From positions 1 to 38,909 of the forward strand of contig JASLES010000011.1 in NCBI GenBank assembly GCA_030151005.1: a DNA stretch of 38,909 bases, written 5' to 3'. The DNA comes from Silvimonas sp. (GTDB taxonomy: Bacteria; Pseudomonadota; Gammaproteobacteria; Burkholderiales; Chitinibacteraceae). The translations under genes were made by a program, and so were the position numbers. Of the stretch, positions 23,286 to 32,092 are shown piece by piece (the first letter of the stretch is position 1; every line of letters begins with the position of its first letter). The notes under the pieces were generated by a model. It saw nothing but the letters and a program-made list of their open reading frames with translations, ran no database searches and was not told where the DNA came from.

Positions 23286-24119
23286 ATGGGGGCGAGTGAC
23301 TGGCTGGATTTGCGGCAAGATGCGCAAACCCGCATTGAGACCATGCACGCCCACTTCGAGGGTCATGCCTATGACCCGCACTGGCACGATACCTATGTGA
23401 TTGGCGTAACCCGCCAGGGTGTGCAGCAATTTAACTGCCGGCGCAATCGCGTCAACAGCACCCCCGGCCACGTATTCTTGCTGGAGCCCGGTGAAATCCA
23501 CGACGGCAACGCGCCGGAAAAAGACGGGTTCACCTACTACACCCTCTATATCGATCCGGACTGGCTGCGTGGCACCATGGCCACGTTGTTTGAAGACACA
23601 CCCGGCGGCTTTGAGATGGGTTTTGCCCAGACGCTGTCGGACGACCCTGCGCTGGCGCTGGCGACCATGGGTGCGTTCAACGCTCTGCATCACCAGGAAA
23701 TGCGCATTGTCCGGGAAGCCAGCCTGGATCGCTTGCTGGGCAGCCTGACCGGCCACCTGTCCTGGCGTAAAACCCAACCCGATGCCCACTTGCCCGCCGC
23801 CGCCTGGCGTGCGCGGGATTATCTGCACGCCCATTACATGGAAGACGTCGGGCTGGATGCACTGGCACAAAGGGCCGGCACGGATCGTTTCCGTCTGACG
23901 CGCGCTTTCAAGGCCGCCTTCGGCGTGGCACCGCATGCGTATCTGATCCAGTTACGGCTAGCCCGTGCCCGCACCCGGCTGGCGCTGGGCGACACGCCGG
24001 CAGAAGTCGCCGCCGGCCTGGGCTTTGCTGACCAAAGCCATTTTGGCCGCTGGTTCCAGCGCGCCTATCGCCTCAGCCCGGCACACTACCGCCGCATTTG
24101 CACAAAGCTTCCAGACTGA
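23286..24119 (+). CDS. AraC-family regulator (cupin sensor type)
   Basis: A 277-residue regulator. The N-terminal half is a cupin ligand-binding domain (HWHDTYVIGVTRQGVQQFNC, FLLEPGEIHDG). The C-terminal 100 residues hold the two helix-turn-helices (LDALAQRAGTDRFRLTRAFK, then LGFADQSHFGRWFQRAYRLS). The start at 23286 is chosen because MGASDWLDLRQ is the natural domain start and the preceding region contains no conserved sequence. It is 46 bases upstream of a LysE-type exporter on the same strand; this pairing is common among AraC regulators that control export of an amino acid or a related compound. No direct tie to the chitinase upstream is evident. Confidence 0.9.
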   Translation: MGASDWLDLRQDAQTRIETMHAHFEGHAYDPHWHDTYVIGVTRQGVQQFNCRRNRVNSTPGHVFLLEPGEIHDGNAPEKDGFTYYTLYIDPDWLRGTMATLFEDTPGGFEMGFAQTLSDDPALALATMGAFNALHHQEMRIVREASLDRLLGSLTGHLSWRKTQPDAHLPAAAWRARDYLHAHYMEDVGLDALAQRAGTDRFRLTRAFKAAFGVAPHAYLIQLRLARARTRLALGDTPAEVAAGLGFADQSHFGRWFQRAYRLSPAHYRRICTKLPD

Positions 24120-24165
24120 CAGCGCACCGGTTCGCAGAATAACGGCTCGTACCTAGGAGCCGATC

Positions 24166-24765
24166 ATGCAATCCCTGTTGCCGTTTACCTTCTTTGCCCT
24201 GGTGGCGTCGATCACGCCGGGGCCGGCCAATATTCTGGTGCTCTCCAGCAGCGCCCGCTTTGGGCTGTGGCCAGCCTTGCGACTGACCATCGGTATTTGT
24301 GTGGCGGCGTCCATGATTGTGCTCTTCACCGGCTGGGGGCTGGGCAATGTGCTGATGGCGCACCCGGACATCCAGACCGCTGCAAAATGGCTGGCGCTAG
24401 CGTGGTTGTCGCATTTGTCCTGGTTGTTGTTTCGTCACCCGCCCGCCGTGCCGCAAGCCGGGGAAACCGGGCGTGGCCAGTTGGGCATGCTGGCGGGTGG
24501 CGGGCTGCAGATCGTCAACCCCAAGGTCTGGATGATGGCTCTGGCCGTGGTCAGCGTGTTTGCCGGCAACGGCCCGGATAAAACCACACGCGTGGCGCAA
24601 ATGGCGCTGATCTTCTGCCTTGCCGCCATTGTGTGTATGGGGTTGTGGGCCTTGGCGGGGCGGGGTGTGGCCGTGCTGATGCGCTCGCCACAGCACTGGC
24701 GCTGGCTCAATCAGGCCCTGGCGGTATTGTTGTTACTGTCGGCCTGGTCGAGCATGCTGGGCTGA
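24166..24765 (+). CDS. LysE-family amino-acid exporter
   Basis: A 199-residue inner-membrane protein with the LysE/RhtB signatures ASITPGPANILVLSSSARFG at the start and QIVNPKVWMMALAVVSVF in the middle, six hydrophobic segments and a short C-terminus. Members export amino acids or homoserine-like compounds by proton exchange; the substrate is not readable here. TAGGAG lies 7 bases before the ATG. The gene is paired with the AraC regulator just upstream. It is convergent with cdh, with two bases between the stop codons and no terminator visible, so the two transcripts probably overlap. Confidence 0.92.
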   Translation: MQSLLPFTFFALVASITPGPANILVLSSSARFGLWPALRLTIGICVAASMIVLFTGWGLGNVLMAHPDIQTAAKWLALAWLSHLSWLLFRHPPAVPQAGETGRGQLGMLAGGGLQIVNPKVWMMALAVVSVFAGNGPDKTTRVAQMALIFCLAAIVCMGLWALAGRGVAVLMRSPQHWRWLNQALAVLLLLSAWSSMLG

Positions 24766-24767
24766 GC

Positions 24768-25529
24768 TTATTGCTGCGGTTTGGGCTCGGCTTGCACATT
24801 GCCGCAGCCATCCAGCAGATCTTCTGCGTGGCCCTGATTGTGATCGCTGTAGTGACCAATCAGCACCAGCGGGCGGCTGGTGTTGCCATCTGCCACGCTG
24901 GCGGCAAAGGCGGTGATGTTGCCTTTGTCTGCAGCCAGTTCCGGGTGCGCGTGGGCCAGGCTGGCAAAGACATCCGGATCAATCTGCGGGCCGGCCAGCC
25001 GCCGCGCCAGATAGTGCTGCACACCGTCTGTTGTGGTCAGATCCAGCGGTTGCCAGGTGTCATTAAACTGGCTGGCGTGCGCGGCCAGTTGCTTTGCCAC
25101 ACCTTGTTCCACGCAACTGATATGCACATGCAACTGCCCCTGGCTGCGACCAGGGATAGCGTTGATGGCGATGCCCACGCGCTCTAGCGGTACACCGCCG
25201 CTGACCGGTTTGGCCTCGGCAAACAGGTGACGCAGCCGCCAGGCTTCGGCAAACCAGTCATGCGTACCGCTTTGCCACAGCGCTTCGTTCTCGATGCCGC
25301 AAACCTTCTGCCGTGGTACCAGCAAGTAGTGATACGGCGCGCGGTTGTTCTCAAAAATCCCGAACGCGTCATCATGGTACGGACAGCTGATCGCATCCGG
25401 CTTGCCGCTGTAGCACACGTGTTCCAGCACGCGCGGCAGATCATTGCGGCCCTGGCAGATCTGTTCATCGGCAGCGGCCAGGGCGCTGACCAGAGTCAGC
25501 GCGGCGAAGAGAAAGTGGCGTGGGGTCAT
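24768..25529 (-). CDS. cdh: CDP-diacylglycerol pyrophosphatase
   Basis: A 253-residue exported or membrane-anchored enzyme, about the length of E. coli Cdh (251). A signal-anchor stretch is seen at the start (FLFAALTLVSALAAA). The HIT-like catalytic motif QLHVHISCV is present, together with YHYLLVPRQKVCGIE and INAIPGRSQGQLHVH, both conserved in the Cdh family. It hydrolyses CDP-diacylglycerol to phosphatidate and CMP, a step of phospholipid turnover. The start at 25529 has GGAG and gives the family-typical signal; an in-frame start 64 codons upstream would run across the divergent promoter region. It is divergent from the radical SAM gene. Confidence 0.9.
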   Translation of the reverse strand: MTPRHFLFAALTLVSALAAADEQICQGRNDLPRVLEHVCYSGKPDAISCPYHDDAFGIFENNRAPYHYLLVPRQKVCGIENEALWQSGTHDWFAEAWRLRHLFAEAKPVSGGVPLERVGIAINAIPGRSQGQLHVHISCVEQGVAKQLAAHASQFNDTWQPLDLTTTDGVQHYLARRLAGPQIDPDVFASLAHAHPELAADKGNITAFAASVADGNTSRPLVLIGHYSDHNQGHAEDLLDGCGNVQAEPKPQQ

Positions 25530-25567
25530 GCGGGCTCCAGCGGGCCGGAAGGCCCGGTGCGAACAGG

Positions 25568-25599
25568 TATAATAGAGGCTGCCAGCGGGCGGCTGGCAG
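25568..25599. promoter_or_regulatory. divergent control region of cdh and the radical SAM gene
   Basis: A perfect TATAAT at 25568-25573 (plus strand) is followed at once by CTGCCAGC-GGGCG-GCTGGCAG (25579-25599), an 8-bp inverted repeat with a 5-base spacer. No good -35 precedes the TATAAT, so an activator may be needed. The repeat is well placed to be an operator for the radical SAM gene or cdh. Confidence 0.45.
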
Positions 25600-25720
25600 G
25601 CCAGAATATACCGTTGTAATGACAAGTTCGTGTGACAATCCGCCCTGTCCCGCGTGTAGAGAATCTTATGTCTGTTTGCTGTAACCGCCCCTGTGGCGGC
25701 CTGATCATCCGGAGTGTCCA

Positions 25721-27622
25721 ATGACCACCCGCGTGCTCTCGCTGATCCCGCCCATGACGCAATTGAATACGCCGTATCCGTCTACCGCGTATCTGACCGG
25801 CTTTCTGCGCTCCCGCAATGTGACGGCGTTTCAGCATGATCTGGCGCTGGACCTGGTATTGACGCTGTTTAGCCGCGCCGGTTTGCAGCAGCTGTTTGAT
25901 CACATCCAGACCCATATTCCGGCGCGCCAGCGCAGCGCGGCTGTCTACCAGTTTTGCGAGCAATTTGAGCGTTATCTGGCCACCATTGACGCCACCGTCG
26001 GATTTTTGCAAGGGCGGGATTCCACGCTGGGGCATCGCATCTGCAACCGCAATTTCTTGCCAGAAGGCCCGCGTTTTGAGTCGCTGGAGGTGTATGTCGA
26101 TGAAGATGGCGGCGATCCGCTGGCCTGGGCGTTTGGCGCGCTGGGCATGCAAGACCGCGCCCGCCATCTGGCCACGCTGTATCTGAACGATATTTCCGAC
26201 GTGCTGCGTGAAGCGGTCGACCCGCGTTTCGAGTTTGTGCGTTATGCCGAATCGCTGGCGCAAAGCCAGCCGACATTTGATCCTTTGGCCCAAGCGCTGA
26301 CCGCACCGACTAATCTGGTCGATGACACCTTGCGCACCCTGACGCTGACGGCCATTGAACAGCACAAACCCACGCTGGTACTGCTGTCGGTGCCGTTCCC
26401 GGGCGCGGTGTACGCCGCGTTTCGCATTGCGCAGACCATCAAGGCGCATGACCCGTCGATTGTGATCGGGCTGGGCGGCGGGTTTGTGAATACCGAACTG
26501 CGCGAACTCAAAGAACCGCGCGTGTTTGATTACGTGGATTATGTGACGCTGGATGCTGGCGAGCGCCCTTTGCTGGCGCTGCTGGAGCATCTTGAAGGCA
26601 AGCGCTCGCAACAGCGGCTGGTGCGCACGTTTGTGCGCAATGACCAAGGCAAGGTCCAGTACATCAACATGATGGAAGCGGATGTACCGTTTGCCGAAGT
26701 GGGCACACCCACCTGGGACGGCTTGCCGCTGCACAAGTATCTGTCGCTGCTGGACATGCTCAACCCCATGCATCGGCTGTGGTCAGACGGGCGCTGGAAC
26801 AAACTCACCGTCGCACATGGTTGTTACTGGAAAAAATGCAGCTTTTGCGACGTTAGTCTGGATTACATCTCTCGCTACGAGAATGCCTCTGCGGTAGAAC
26901 TGGTCGACCGGATCGAGCGCATTGTGGCGGAAACCGGCCAGACCGGTTTTCACTTTGTGGACGAAGCCGCGCCACCCAAAGCGCTTAAAGCGCTGGCGGA
27001 AGAACTGCTGCGGCGTAATCTCTCTATCTCCTGGTGGGGCAACGTGCGGTTCGAGAAATCGTTCACGCCCGAGCTGTGCCAGTTGTTGGCAGATAGCGGC
27101 TGTATTGCGATCTCTGGCGGACTGGAAGTGGCGTCAGACCGGTTGCTCAAGCTGATGAAAAAGGGCGTCTCGGTGGAGCAGGTAGCGCGCGTTACGCGGG
27201 CGTTTACCGAGGCTGGTGTACTGGTTCACGCTTACCTGATGTATGGCTTTCCGACCCAAACCGTCCAGGACACGGTCGACGCGCTGGAATACGTGCGCCA
27301 GTTGTTTGAAGAGGGCTGCATCCAGTCCGGCTTCTTTCACCGCTTTGCCTGTACCGTGCATTCACCGGTCGGCCAGAACCCGCAGGAATATGGCATCACG
27401 CTGGAACCGCTGCCAGAAATCACCTTTGCCACCAACGACGTCGGTTTTGTCGATCCAACGGGGGTCGATCACAACCTCATGGGAGAGGCGCTGAACAAGG
27501 CGTTGTACAACTTCATGCACGGCATTGCGCTGGAGCAGGATGTGCGCCGCTGGTTTGCCGTGCGCGTGCCCAAGCCCCAGGTGCCGCGTAATTATGTTGG
27601 GCGGGCGTTGGGGGTGATGTAG
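25721..27622 (+). CDS. B12-binding-like radical SAM protein
   Basis: A 633-residue cytoplasmic protein. The N-terminal 300 residues include a cobalamin-binding-like Rossmann region (about 215-285: LVLLSVPFPGAVYAAFRIAQ and VIGLGGGFVNTEL), lacking the DxHxxG cobalt-ligand motif. The radical SAM cluster motif is HGCYWKKCSFCDVSLDYI with Cys368, Cys373 and Cys376; the spacing is CX4CX2C, not the usual CX3CX2C. A TIM-barrel core follows, with FHFVDEAAPP, ISGGLEVASDRLLKLMKKGV and AYLMYGFPTQT. It probably cleaves S-adenosylmethionine at a [4Fe-4S] cluster to act on an unknown substrate. CGGAG lies 8 bases before the ATG. It is divergent from cdh and followed by a repeat-filled gap. Confidence 0.9.
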   Translation: MTTRVLSLIPPMTQLNTPYPSTAYLTGFLRSRNVTAFQHDLALDLVLTLFSRAGLQQLFDHIQTHIPARQRSAAVYQFCEQFERYLATIDATVGFLQGRDSTLGHRICNRNFLPEGPRFESLEVYVDEDGGDPLAWAFGALGMQDRARHLATLYLNDISDVLREAVDPRFEFVRYAESLAQSQPTFDPLAQALTAPTNLVDDTLRTLTLTAIEQHKPTLVLLSVPFPGAVYAAFRIAQTIKAHDPSIVIGLGGGFVNTELRELKEPRVFDYVDYVTLDAGERPLLALLEHLEGKRSQQRLVRTFVRNDQGKVQYINMMEADVPFAEVGTPTWDGLPLHKYLSLLDMLNPMHRLWSDGRWNKLTVAHGCYWKKCSFCDVSLDYISRYENASAVELVDRIERIVAETGQTGFHFVDEAAPPKALKALAEELLRRNLSISWWGNVRFEKSFTPELCQLLADSGCIAISGGLEVASDRLLKLMKKGVSVEQVARVTRAFTEAGVLVHAYLMYGFPTQTVQDTVDALEYVRQLFEEGCIQSGFFHRFACTVHSPVGQNPQEYGITLEPLPEITFATNDVGFVDPTGVDHNLMGEALNKALYNFMHGIALEQDVRRWFAVRVPKPQVPRNYVGRALGVM

Positions 27623-27625
27623 TGG

Positions 27626-28220
27626 TGTAGCCCGGCTGGAGGCCGTGCCCCTTGGTGGGTATCCCCACAAAGCCATTGGATGTACCGGATGACAGATGCA
27701 GCGGGTTGGCCGGGAATCCGGGGAGGCTGGCCTGGTTGGTGTTGTTGTGAATGCTAGTTGCGTAGGGTGGATTCGGGGTCTTGGCGACAATCCACCATAT
27801 GCGATATGGGCGTGGTAGCGCCTTGCGGCGCAGTGGTTTTGATACCGGCGGTGGCCGGAGCACCCTACTTTCTTTGCTTCGCCAAAGAAAAGTAACCAAA
27901 AGAAAGGCGACCCTGCGACAGCGCCCTTCGGGTTCCCTGCGCTTCTCGCGTGGCCCGGCAGGCTCTCGCCCCGCTGCCACGTTCATTCGATGGGATGACC
28001 ATCTTTGTGGGGGTACCCCCGAGGGGCAGGAACTCGCTTCGCTCAGACACCCCTCGCCGAATTCCCGGGCCCCGCTGCGATGCTCGGCACTGCCGGAGGG
28101 GAGGCAAGTCAAAAGCAACCCCAACCCCGCAAACCGTCTGCGCGCAAGAATGGTTTACCCTGCCCACCACCTCGTCATTCCCGACCTCGGCGGCCCCCTT
28201 GGCGGGAATCCAGTCCGCAG
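27626..28220 (+). repeat. composite dispersed repeat, copy C (subtype 2)
   Basis: The longest copy. It runs from GTAGCCCGGCTGGAGG and CGGGAATCCGGGG through GTAGCGCCTTGCGGCGCAGTG and ACTTTCTTTGCTTCGCCAAAG to AAAGGCGACCC. The subtype-2 middle is longer than in copy B (TGCGACAGCGCCCTTCGGGT to CTGCGATGCTCGG, with about 60 extra bases around 27965-28045), then GGCAAGTCAAAAGCAACCCC and a final CGTCATTCCCG...GGCGGGAATCCAGTCC. The start lies 4 bases beyond the radical SAM stop. No ORF with a ribosome binding site is present. Confidence 0.8.
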
Positions 28221-28291
28221 CCCAACGGGCTGCTTGCGGCGGATGACCGCCATCACTCTGAATTCATTCTGAAGAGCATGCAGACATCGCA

Positions 28292-28660
28292 ACTGGATTC
28301 CGGCTCAAGGCCGGAATGACGAGTCAGTAGGATGCGCGTTGAGTTGGCCGTTGCCGTTGCCGTTGCCTTGGGGTTGTTGTTGTTGGGGTTGTTTTTGACT
28401 TTCCTCCCCCATTAAAGCCCAGCGCCGAAGAAGGGAGGGAGACCCCAGGCTCCCGACCGACTAAGGGAAGCCCGGAGGGCCGCCCGGCTGGGGTCGCCTT
28501 TCTTTGCCTACTTTCTTTGGCGAAGCAAAGAAAGTAGGGTGCTCCGGCCACCGCCGGTATCAAATGCTTTTCACAACCGCGCCGCAAGGCGCTAACACCC
28601 ACAGCAATATGAACAAGGTCAGCCGCCCCGGATTCCCGCTGCGCGCCATCCAGGCTACAC
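28292..28660 (-). repeat. composite dispersed repeat, copy D (subtype 1), inverted
   Basis: Read on the minus strand from 28660 it gives the same block order as copy A: GTGTAGCCTGGATGG, CGGGAATCCGGGG, GTTAGCGCCTTGCGGCGC, the CTTTCTTTG hairpin, AAAGGCGACCCCAGCC, the subtype-1 middle (GGGAGCCTGGGGTCTCCCTCC), GTCAAAAACAACC, and a terminal CGTCATTCCGGCC...CCGGAATCCAGTT. It faces copy C about 70 bases away. The region up to the GST gene at 28752 has nothing else. Confidence 0.8.
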
Positions 28661-28751
28661 CGAGCGGCATCTGGTCGTGACATGGCTGGGCGTCATCCAG
28701 ACCATTCAGCAAAACAGCAATGTCCTAAACTGACGGTTCGGTCCTGACAAG

Positions 28752-29390
28752 ATGATCCCCGCCATGTACACCCTCTATGGCACCAAAACCTCCGGCGCCG
28801 CTGCCATTGAAGCGGCTTTAGCCCTGCTGGATGTCCCGTACAAAGTTGTCGATGCCGCCTCGTGGGAGCCCGGTGCCGGGCTGGATGAACTCAAACGGGT
28901 CAACCCGCTCGCGCAAATTCCCACGCTGGTCTTACCAGATGGCAGCGTCATGACCGAAAGCGCTGCCATTCTGGTTCATCTGGGGCTGGCTTATCCGCAT
29001 AGCGGTTTGTTGCCCACTGATTTATCCGATCAGGCGCAGGCGATCCGGGGTCTGGTGTACATCGCCGCCAATTGTTATGCGGCCATTGGTGTGATCGATT
29101 ACCCGGAGCGCTGGGTGGTAGAGGCCGATGAAAACACGCTCGCCGCCATCAAGCTGGGCACACGTTTGCGGTTACACGAACTTTGGGACATCTTTGCCGA
29201 CCACTGGCCGGCCACGCCCTTTCTGAATGGCCCCGCACCGGGGGCGCTGGATTTTCTGGCGGTGGTGGTGTCCAAATGGTCGGGAACACGGGCGCATTTA
29301 CAGGCATCTCGCCCAGCGTTCAGCGCGCTGTTGACGCGCATTGAGCAGCATCCGGCCTTTGCGCCGGTACAGGCGCGCTACTGGCCTTGA
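28752..29390 (+). CDS. glutathione S-transferase family protein
   Basis: A 212-residue cytoplasmic protein with an N-terminal thioredoxin-like GST domain (MYTLYGTKTSGAAAIEAALA; NPLAQIPTLVLPDGSVMTES with the cis-Pro and the Ser that binds the gamma-glutamyl group) and a C-terminal helical domain (about residues 95-205, ending with PAFAPVQARYW). The catalytic position near the N-terminus carries Thr/Ser-type residues and no Cys. It probably conjugates or reduces small electrophiles with glutathione. The start is uncertain: ATG at 28752 and ATG at 28764 (MYTLYG) are in frame, and neither has a strong ribosome binding site. It is a single gene downstream of the repeat region. Confidence 0.88.
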   Translation: MIPAMYTLYGTKTSGAAAIEAALALLDVPYKVVDAASWEPGAGLDELKRVNPLAQIPTLVLPDGSVMTESAAILVHLGLAYPHSGLLPTDLSDQAQAIRGLVYIAANCYAAIGVIDYPERWVVEADENTLAAIKLGTRLRLHELWDIFADHWPATPFLNGPAPGALDFLAVVVSKWSGTRAHLQASRPAFSALLTRIEQHPAFAPVQARYWP

Positions 29391-29458
29391 TCCGGATCAG
29401 CGCACGGCCAGGGCGGGCGCGCTAGGTTGGAGGTTTCCCGCCCAGAGAGGAGCACCGC

Positions 29459-29674
29459 ATGTTCCCTGAGTACCGTGAGTTGATCTCCAGCATGAAGAAT
29501 ACCGACCCGCATTTCACGCGGCTTTTCAATCGGCATAACGAACTGGATCACGCCATCAAACAGATCGAAACCCGCGTGCCCGGCTACAACGATCTGGAGG
29601 TGGAGTCCCTGAAAAAAGAAAAACTGCGCATCAAGGACGAGTTGTATGTCCTGCTCAAGAAAGCCGCCGTCTGA
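29459..29674 (+). CDS. YdcH-family (DUF465) small protein
   Basis: A 71-residue helical protein. MFPEYRELISSMKNTDPHFT, RLFNRHNELDHAIKQIE and LKKEKLRIKDELYVLL are the blocks of the YdcH/DUF465 family, which forms a two-helix hairpin of unknown role, abundant in proteobacteria. GAGAGGAG precedes the ATG. It ends at a bidirectional terminator shared with the convergent DUF5916 gene and appears to be a separate transcription unit from the GST gene 68 bases upstream. Confidence 0.88.
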   Translation: MFPEYRELISSMKNTDPHFTRLFNRHNELDHAIKQIETRVPGYNDLEVESLKKEKLRIKDELYVLLKKAAV

Positions 29675-29696
29675 CCTTGGCCGTTAGCAGCCCAAC

Positions 29697-29726
29697 AAAA
29701 AACCGCAGCGTATGCTGCGGTTTTTT
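29697..29726. terminator. bidirectional Rho-independent terminator
   Basis: AACCGCAGC (29701-29709) and GCTGCGGTT (29714-29722) form a 9-bp stem with loop GTAT. A4 precedes and T4 follows, serving both the YdcH-like gene (plus) and the DUF5916 gene (minus). Confidence 0.92.
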
Positions 29727-29734
29727 GTTGGGGA

Positions 29735-31993
29735 TCAGATTTCAAACTGAAACTTGGTGAACACCTCAGCATCGCGTGTGGTGCTACTTCCGGTTTCGAT
29801 ATTCTGGCTCCAGGTGGCGCCCAGATACCAGACCTTGAGCGCAGACCAGCGGTGGGCATAGGTCAGTGACACCGAGTCACTCTGGTAATACGAGGGCGCA
29901 ACATCCGTCACCAGGATGGCATTGCGGCGCGTGGTTTCGCGCTGCAGGATGGCGCGCGCAGAGTCTTGCCCCGTGAAATGCAACACGCTGAGCAATTGCA
30001 CGGCGGTGTCGCGCAACGCGGTATTGCCATCCGGCCCGCGCAGTACGGTTTGCTCAAAACGGGGCTCGATTTCCAGCCGGTCCAGCGCCCTGAAACGCGC
30101 GTCGATCAGGGTGTAAACACCCGGGCTGACGCGGTCGTTATCAATATCGACCTGGTCGCCCAGAATGGTCTTGGCTTCCAGATACGGAAACCAGGCGGCC
30201 GGGTTGGATTGCACGTCCAGCAATACCTGGTTGAAGCTGTGCAACTGGTCACCCGCTGCCACGCGTTGTGCCATGGCCGGATGGTATTCCAGTTCAATGG
30301 ACGTGTTGTGCGGGCCGTAGAGGGTAAAACCGGGCGCAAACAGGCGCTGCACCGTGCTGCCGTCGTCGGTGGTGACAGATTGCTGGACTTGCACGTAGGG
30401 GTCGATCTCGCTCCAGTCGCTACCCAGACGCGTTCTCTGTACCAGTTGCGCGGTCACTTGCCGGTAGCCGGATTGCCCGAAAAAGCCGGTGTCGTCCCGA
30501 AAATGATCCGAGACCTGCTGATAAGTCAGCGACGGCTCCCAGTCTGGTGTCTTGCGAATCCAGTCCACCAGCAAGTCTGAACCGCCTTGTGCGGCACCCT
30601 TGTGCAACAGGCCATCATCGCCGGCCAGGGCAGAGGTGCTGGAGACCAGCCACTGTGCGCGCACACGATCACCTTGGGCGGAGCGCCAGACGACATCCGG
30701 GCCAATGACCGCGTTGTCTCCCAACCCGCCAGCATAATTGCGTGCAGTAAACAGCCCGCCAATGGAAAGGTTGTCCAGATACATGCGGGCGCGGCCAAAG
30801 GCGACGTCAGACTCCGGCTGATTCACCGTATCTGTGGTGAACGCGTGTGGAATCAGCACCTGGCTGCCACCGGTATCATTGGCGGCCATGATGGTGGCTT
30901 CGGTGTTGTCGTCCCGTCGCGTGGCGCGCAGACCCCAGTCAGGCTGGGTAATGGCGCGGGTGTAGAGCGCTTTGGGGCCGTTACCACCTTGTTCATTCAT
31001 CAAGGTGGGGGATTCCAGGATATCGCTGCTTTCCAGAAAGAACGGGCGTTTTTCCTGCAGCTGCAGGGCAAATTGCGCGTTGCTGGTCAGTTGCGGGACA
31101 TCCAGTTCGATCTGCGAGAAATCCGGCTTGAAGGTGGCGTCTACCACCCAGGCCGCGTTGGGCTGCCATTTCAGATCAAACCCGGCATCCAGATGTTGGG
31201 ATTGCTGCGCCGGCATGCCCGCCACGCTGTCACGATCTGCGCGCAAGGTGAACTGCGGGCGGACCGACAGATTGTTGCTGGGCGCAGCGGCTTTAAGCTG
31301 ATCCAGCGGCGTCATCAGGGCCAGCATATTGGTGGCTGTTTGCAGCAGCGGCACGCTCAAAAACAGATAGGCTTGATCCCGCGGATAACTGCGCATGACC
31401 TGGAACTGCCAGCTTTTGGTGGCATTGTCGGTAAAGCGCAGTTCGGTAAACGGTATACGGATCACCGCAGAGTAACCGTCCTTGAGCATGACAGCGCGGG
31501 CATCGACTTCAAAGTCCGGCGAGAAGTCGGCGTTATCGGTGTCTGCGCTATACGTGCCGTCGGCAATCACCCCGCGCGGGTTCACCCGCACGAACATGGC
31601 GGATTTACCTGCGCCAATCGGGTCCAGATACACCGCCACAAAATCCTGGTTGGTCTTGACGTTGTCGCGACGGACCAGCGGCGCACGGATGTTTTCCGGG
31701 TGCGGGTCATATGCGCGGATGCCAAAGTAAACCGCCTTGGCGTCGTACAGCACGCGCACGGTGGTACGTACCGGCGCGACCTGGCCATCGACCGGCTGGT
31801 ATTCCCAGAACTGGTCGTACTCGGTGGCGGCTTGCCAGAGCGGATCGTCGAGCGTGCCGTTGAAGACCACGCTCGTGCCATCGGGTACGTGCAACGCGGC
31901 ACAAGTATTGTTGTTGGCCTGCGCCGGCATACTCAGCGTGGCCAGCGCCAGCAAGGCACAGGCCGGCCAGTGCTTGAAAAGGGTGGAGATCAT
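29735..31993 (-). CDS. DUF5916 protein with carbohydrate-binding-type (CBM9-like) N-terminal domain
   Basis: A 752-residue exported protein. The signal peptide is at the start (MISTLFKHWPACALLALATL, cleaved near AQA). Residues about 35-215 match the CBM9-like domain seen at the start of DUF5916 proteins (FNGTLDDPLWQAATEYDQFW, LYDAKAVYFGIRAYDPHP, FVAVYLDPIGAGKSAMFVRV). The rest is the DUF5916 region, with strand-rich sequence and ELRFTDNATKSWQFQVMRSY, KPDFSQIELDVPQL and EKRPFFLESSDI, and the chain ends in aromatic FQFEI as outer-membrane barrels do. It probably binds a carbohydrate or sits in the outer membrane; function is unknown. The start at 31993 is used because it gives the signal peptide. 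A TTG start 11 codons upstream would add an Asn-rich segment; neither start has a good ribosome binding site. Confidence 0.85.
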   Translation of the reverse strand: MISTLFKHWPACALLALATLSMPAQANNNTCAALHVPDGTSVVFNGTLDDPLWQAATEYDQFWEYQPVDGQVAPVRTTVRVLYDAKAVYFGIRAYDPHPENIRAPLVRRDNVKTNQDFVAVYLDPIGAGKSAMFVRVNPRGVIADGTYSADTDNADFSPDFEVDARAVMLKDGYSAVIRIPFTELRFTDNATKSWQFQVMRSYPRDQAYLFLSVPLLQTATNMLALMTPLDQLKAAAPSNNLSVRPQFTLRADRDSVAGMPAQQSQHLDAGFDLKWQPNAAWVVDATFKPDFSQIELDVPQLTSNAQFALQLQEKRPFFLESSDILESPTLMNEQGGNGPKALYTRAITQPDWGLRATRRDDNTEATIMAANDTGGSQVLIPHAFTTDTVNQPESDVAFGRARMYLDNLSIGGLFTARNYAGGLGDNAVIGPDVVWRSAQGDRVRAQWLVSSTSALAGDDGLLHKGAAQGGSDLLVDWIRKTPDWEPSLTYQQVSDHFRDDTGFFGQSGYRQVTAQLVQRTRLGSDWSEIDPYVQVQQSVTTDDGSTVQRLFAPGFTLYGPHNTSIELEYHPAMAQRVAAGDQLHSFNQVLLDVQSNPAAWFPYLEAKTILGDQVDIDNDRVSPGVYTLIDARFRALDRLEIEPRFEQTVLRGPDGNTALRDTAVQLLSVLHFTGQDSARAILQRETTRRNAILVTDVAPSYYQSDSVSLTYAHRWSALKVWYLGATWSQNIETGSSTTRDAEVFTKFQFEI

Positions 31994-32092
31994 GGTGCGG
32001 TTCTTGTTGTTATTGTTTTGCGGCAATGTGTCGTGCGGGTACGCGCCGATACGCCGGCCACCCGGGCCGGCGTATCTTGCGTGAGTGGGCAG

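Noticed and set aside
25530..25721. N-terminal extension of cdh by 64 codons
   Set aside because: It would cover the divergent promoter region and destroy the signal-anchor start; the internal ATG has a GGAG and the family-typical length.
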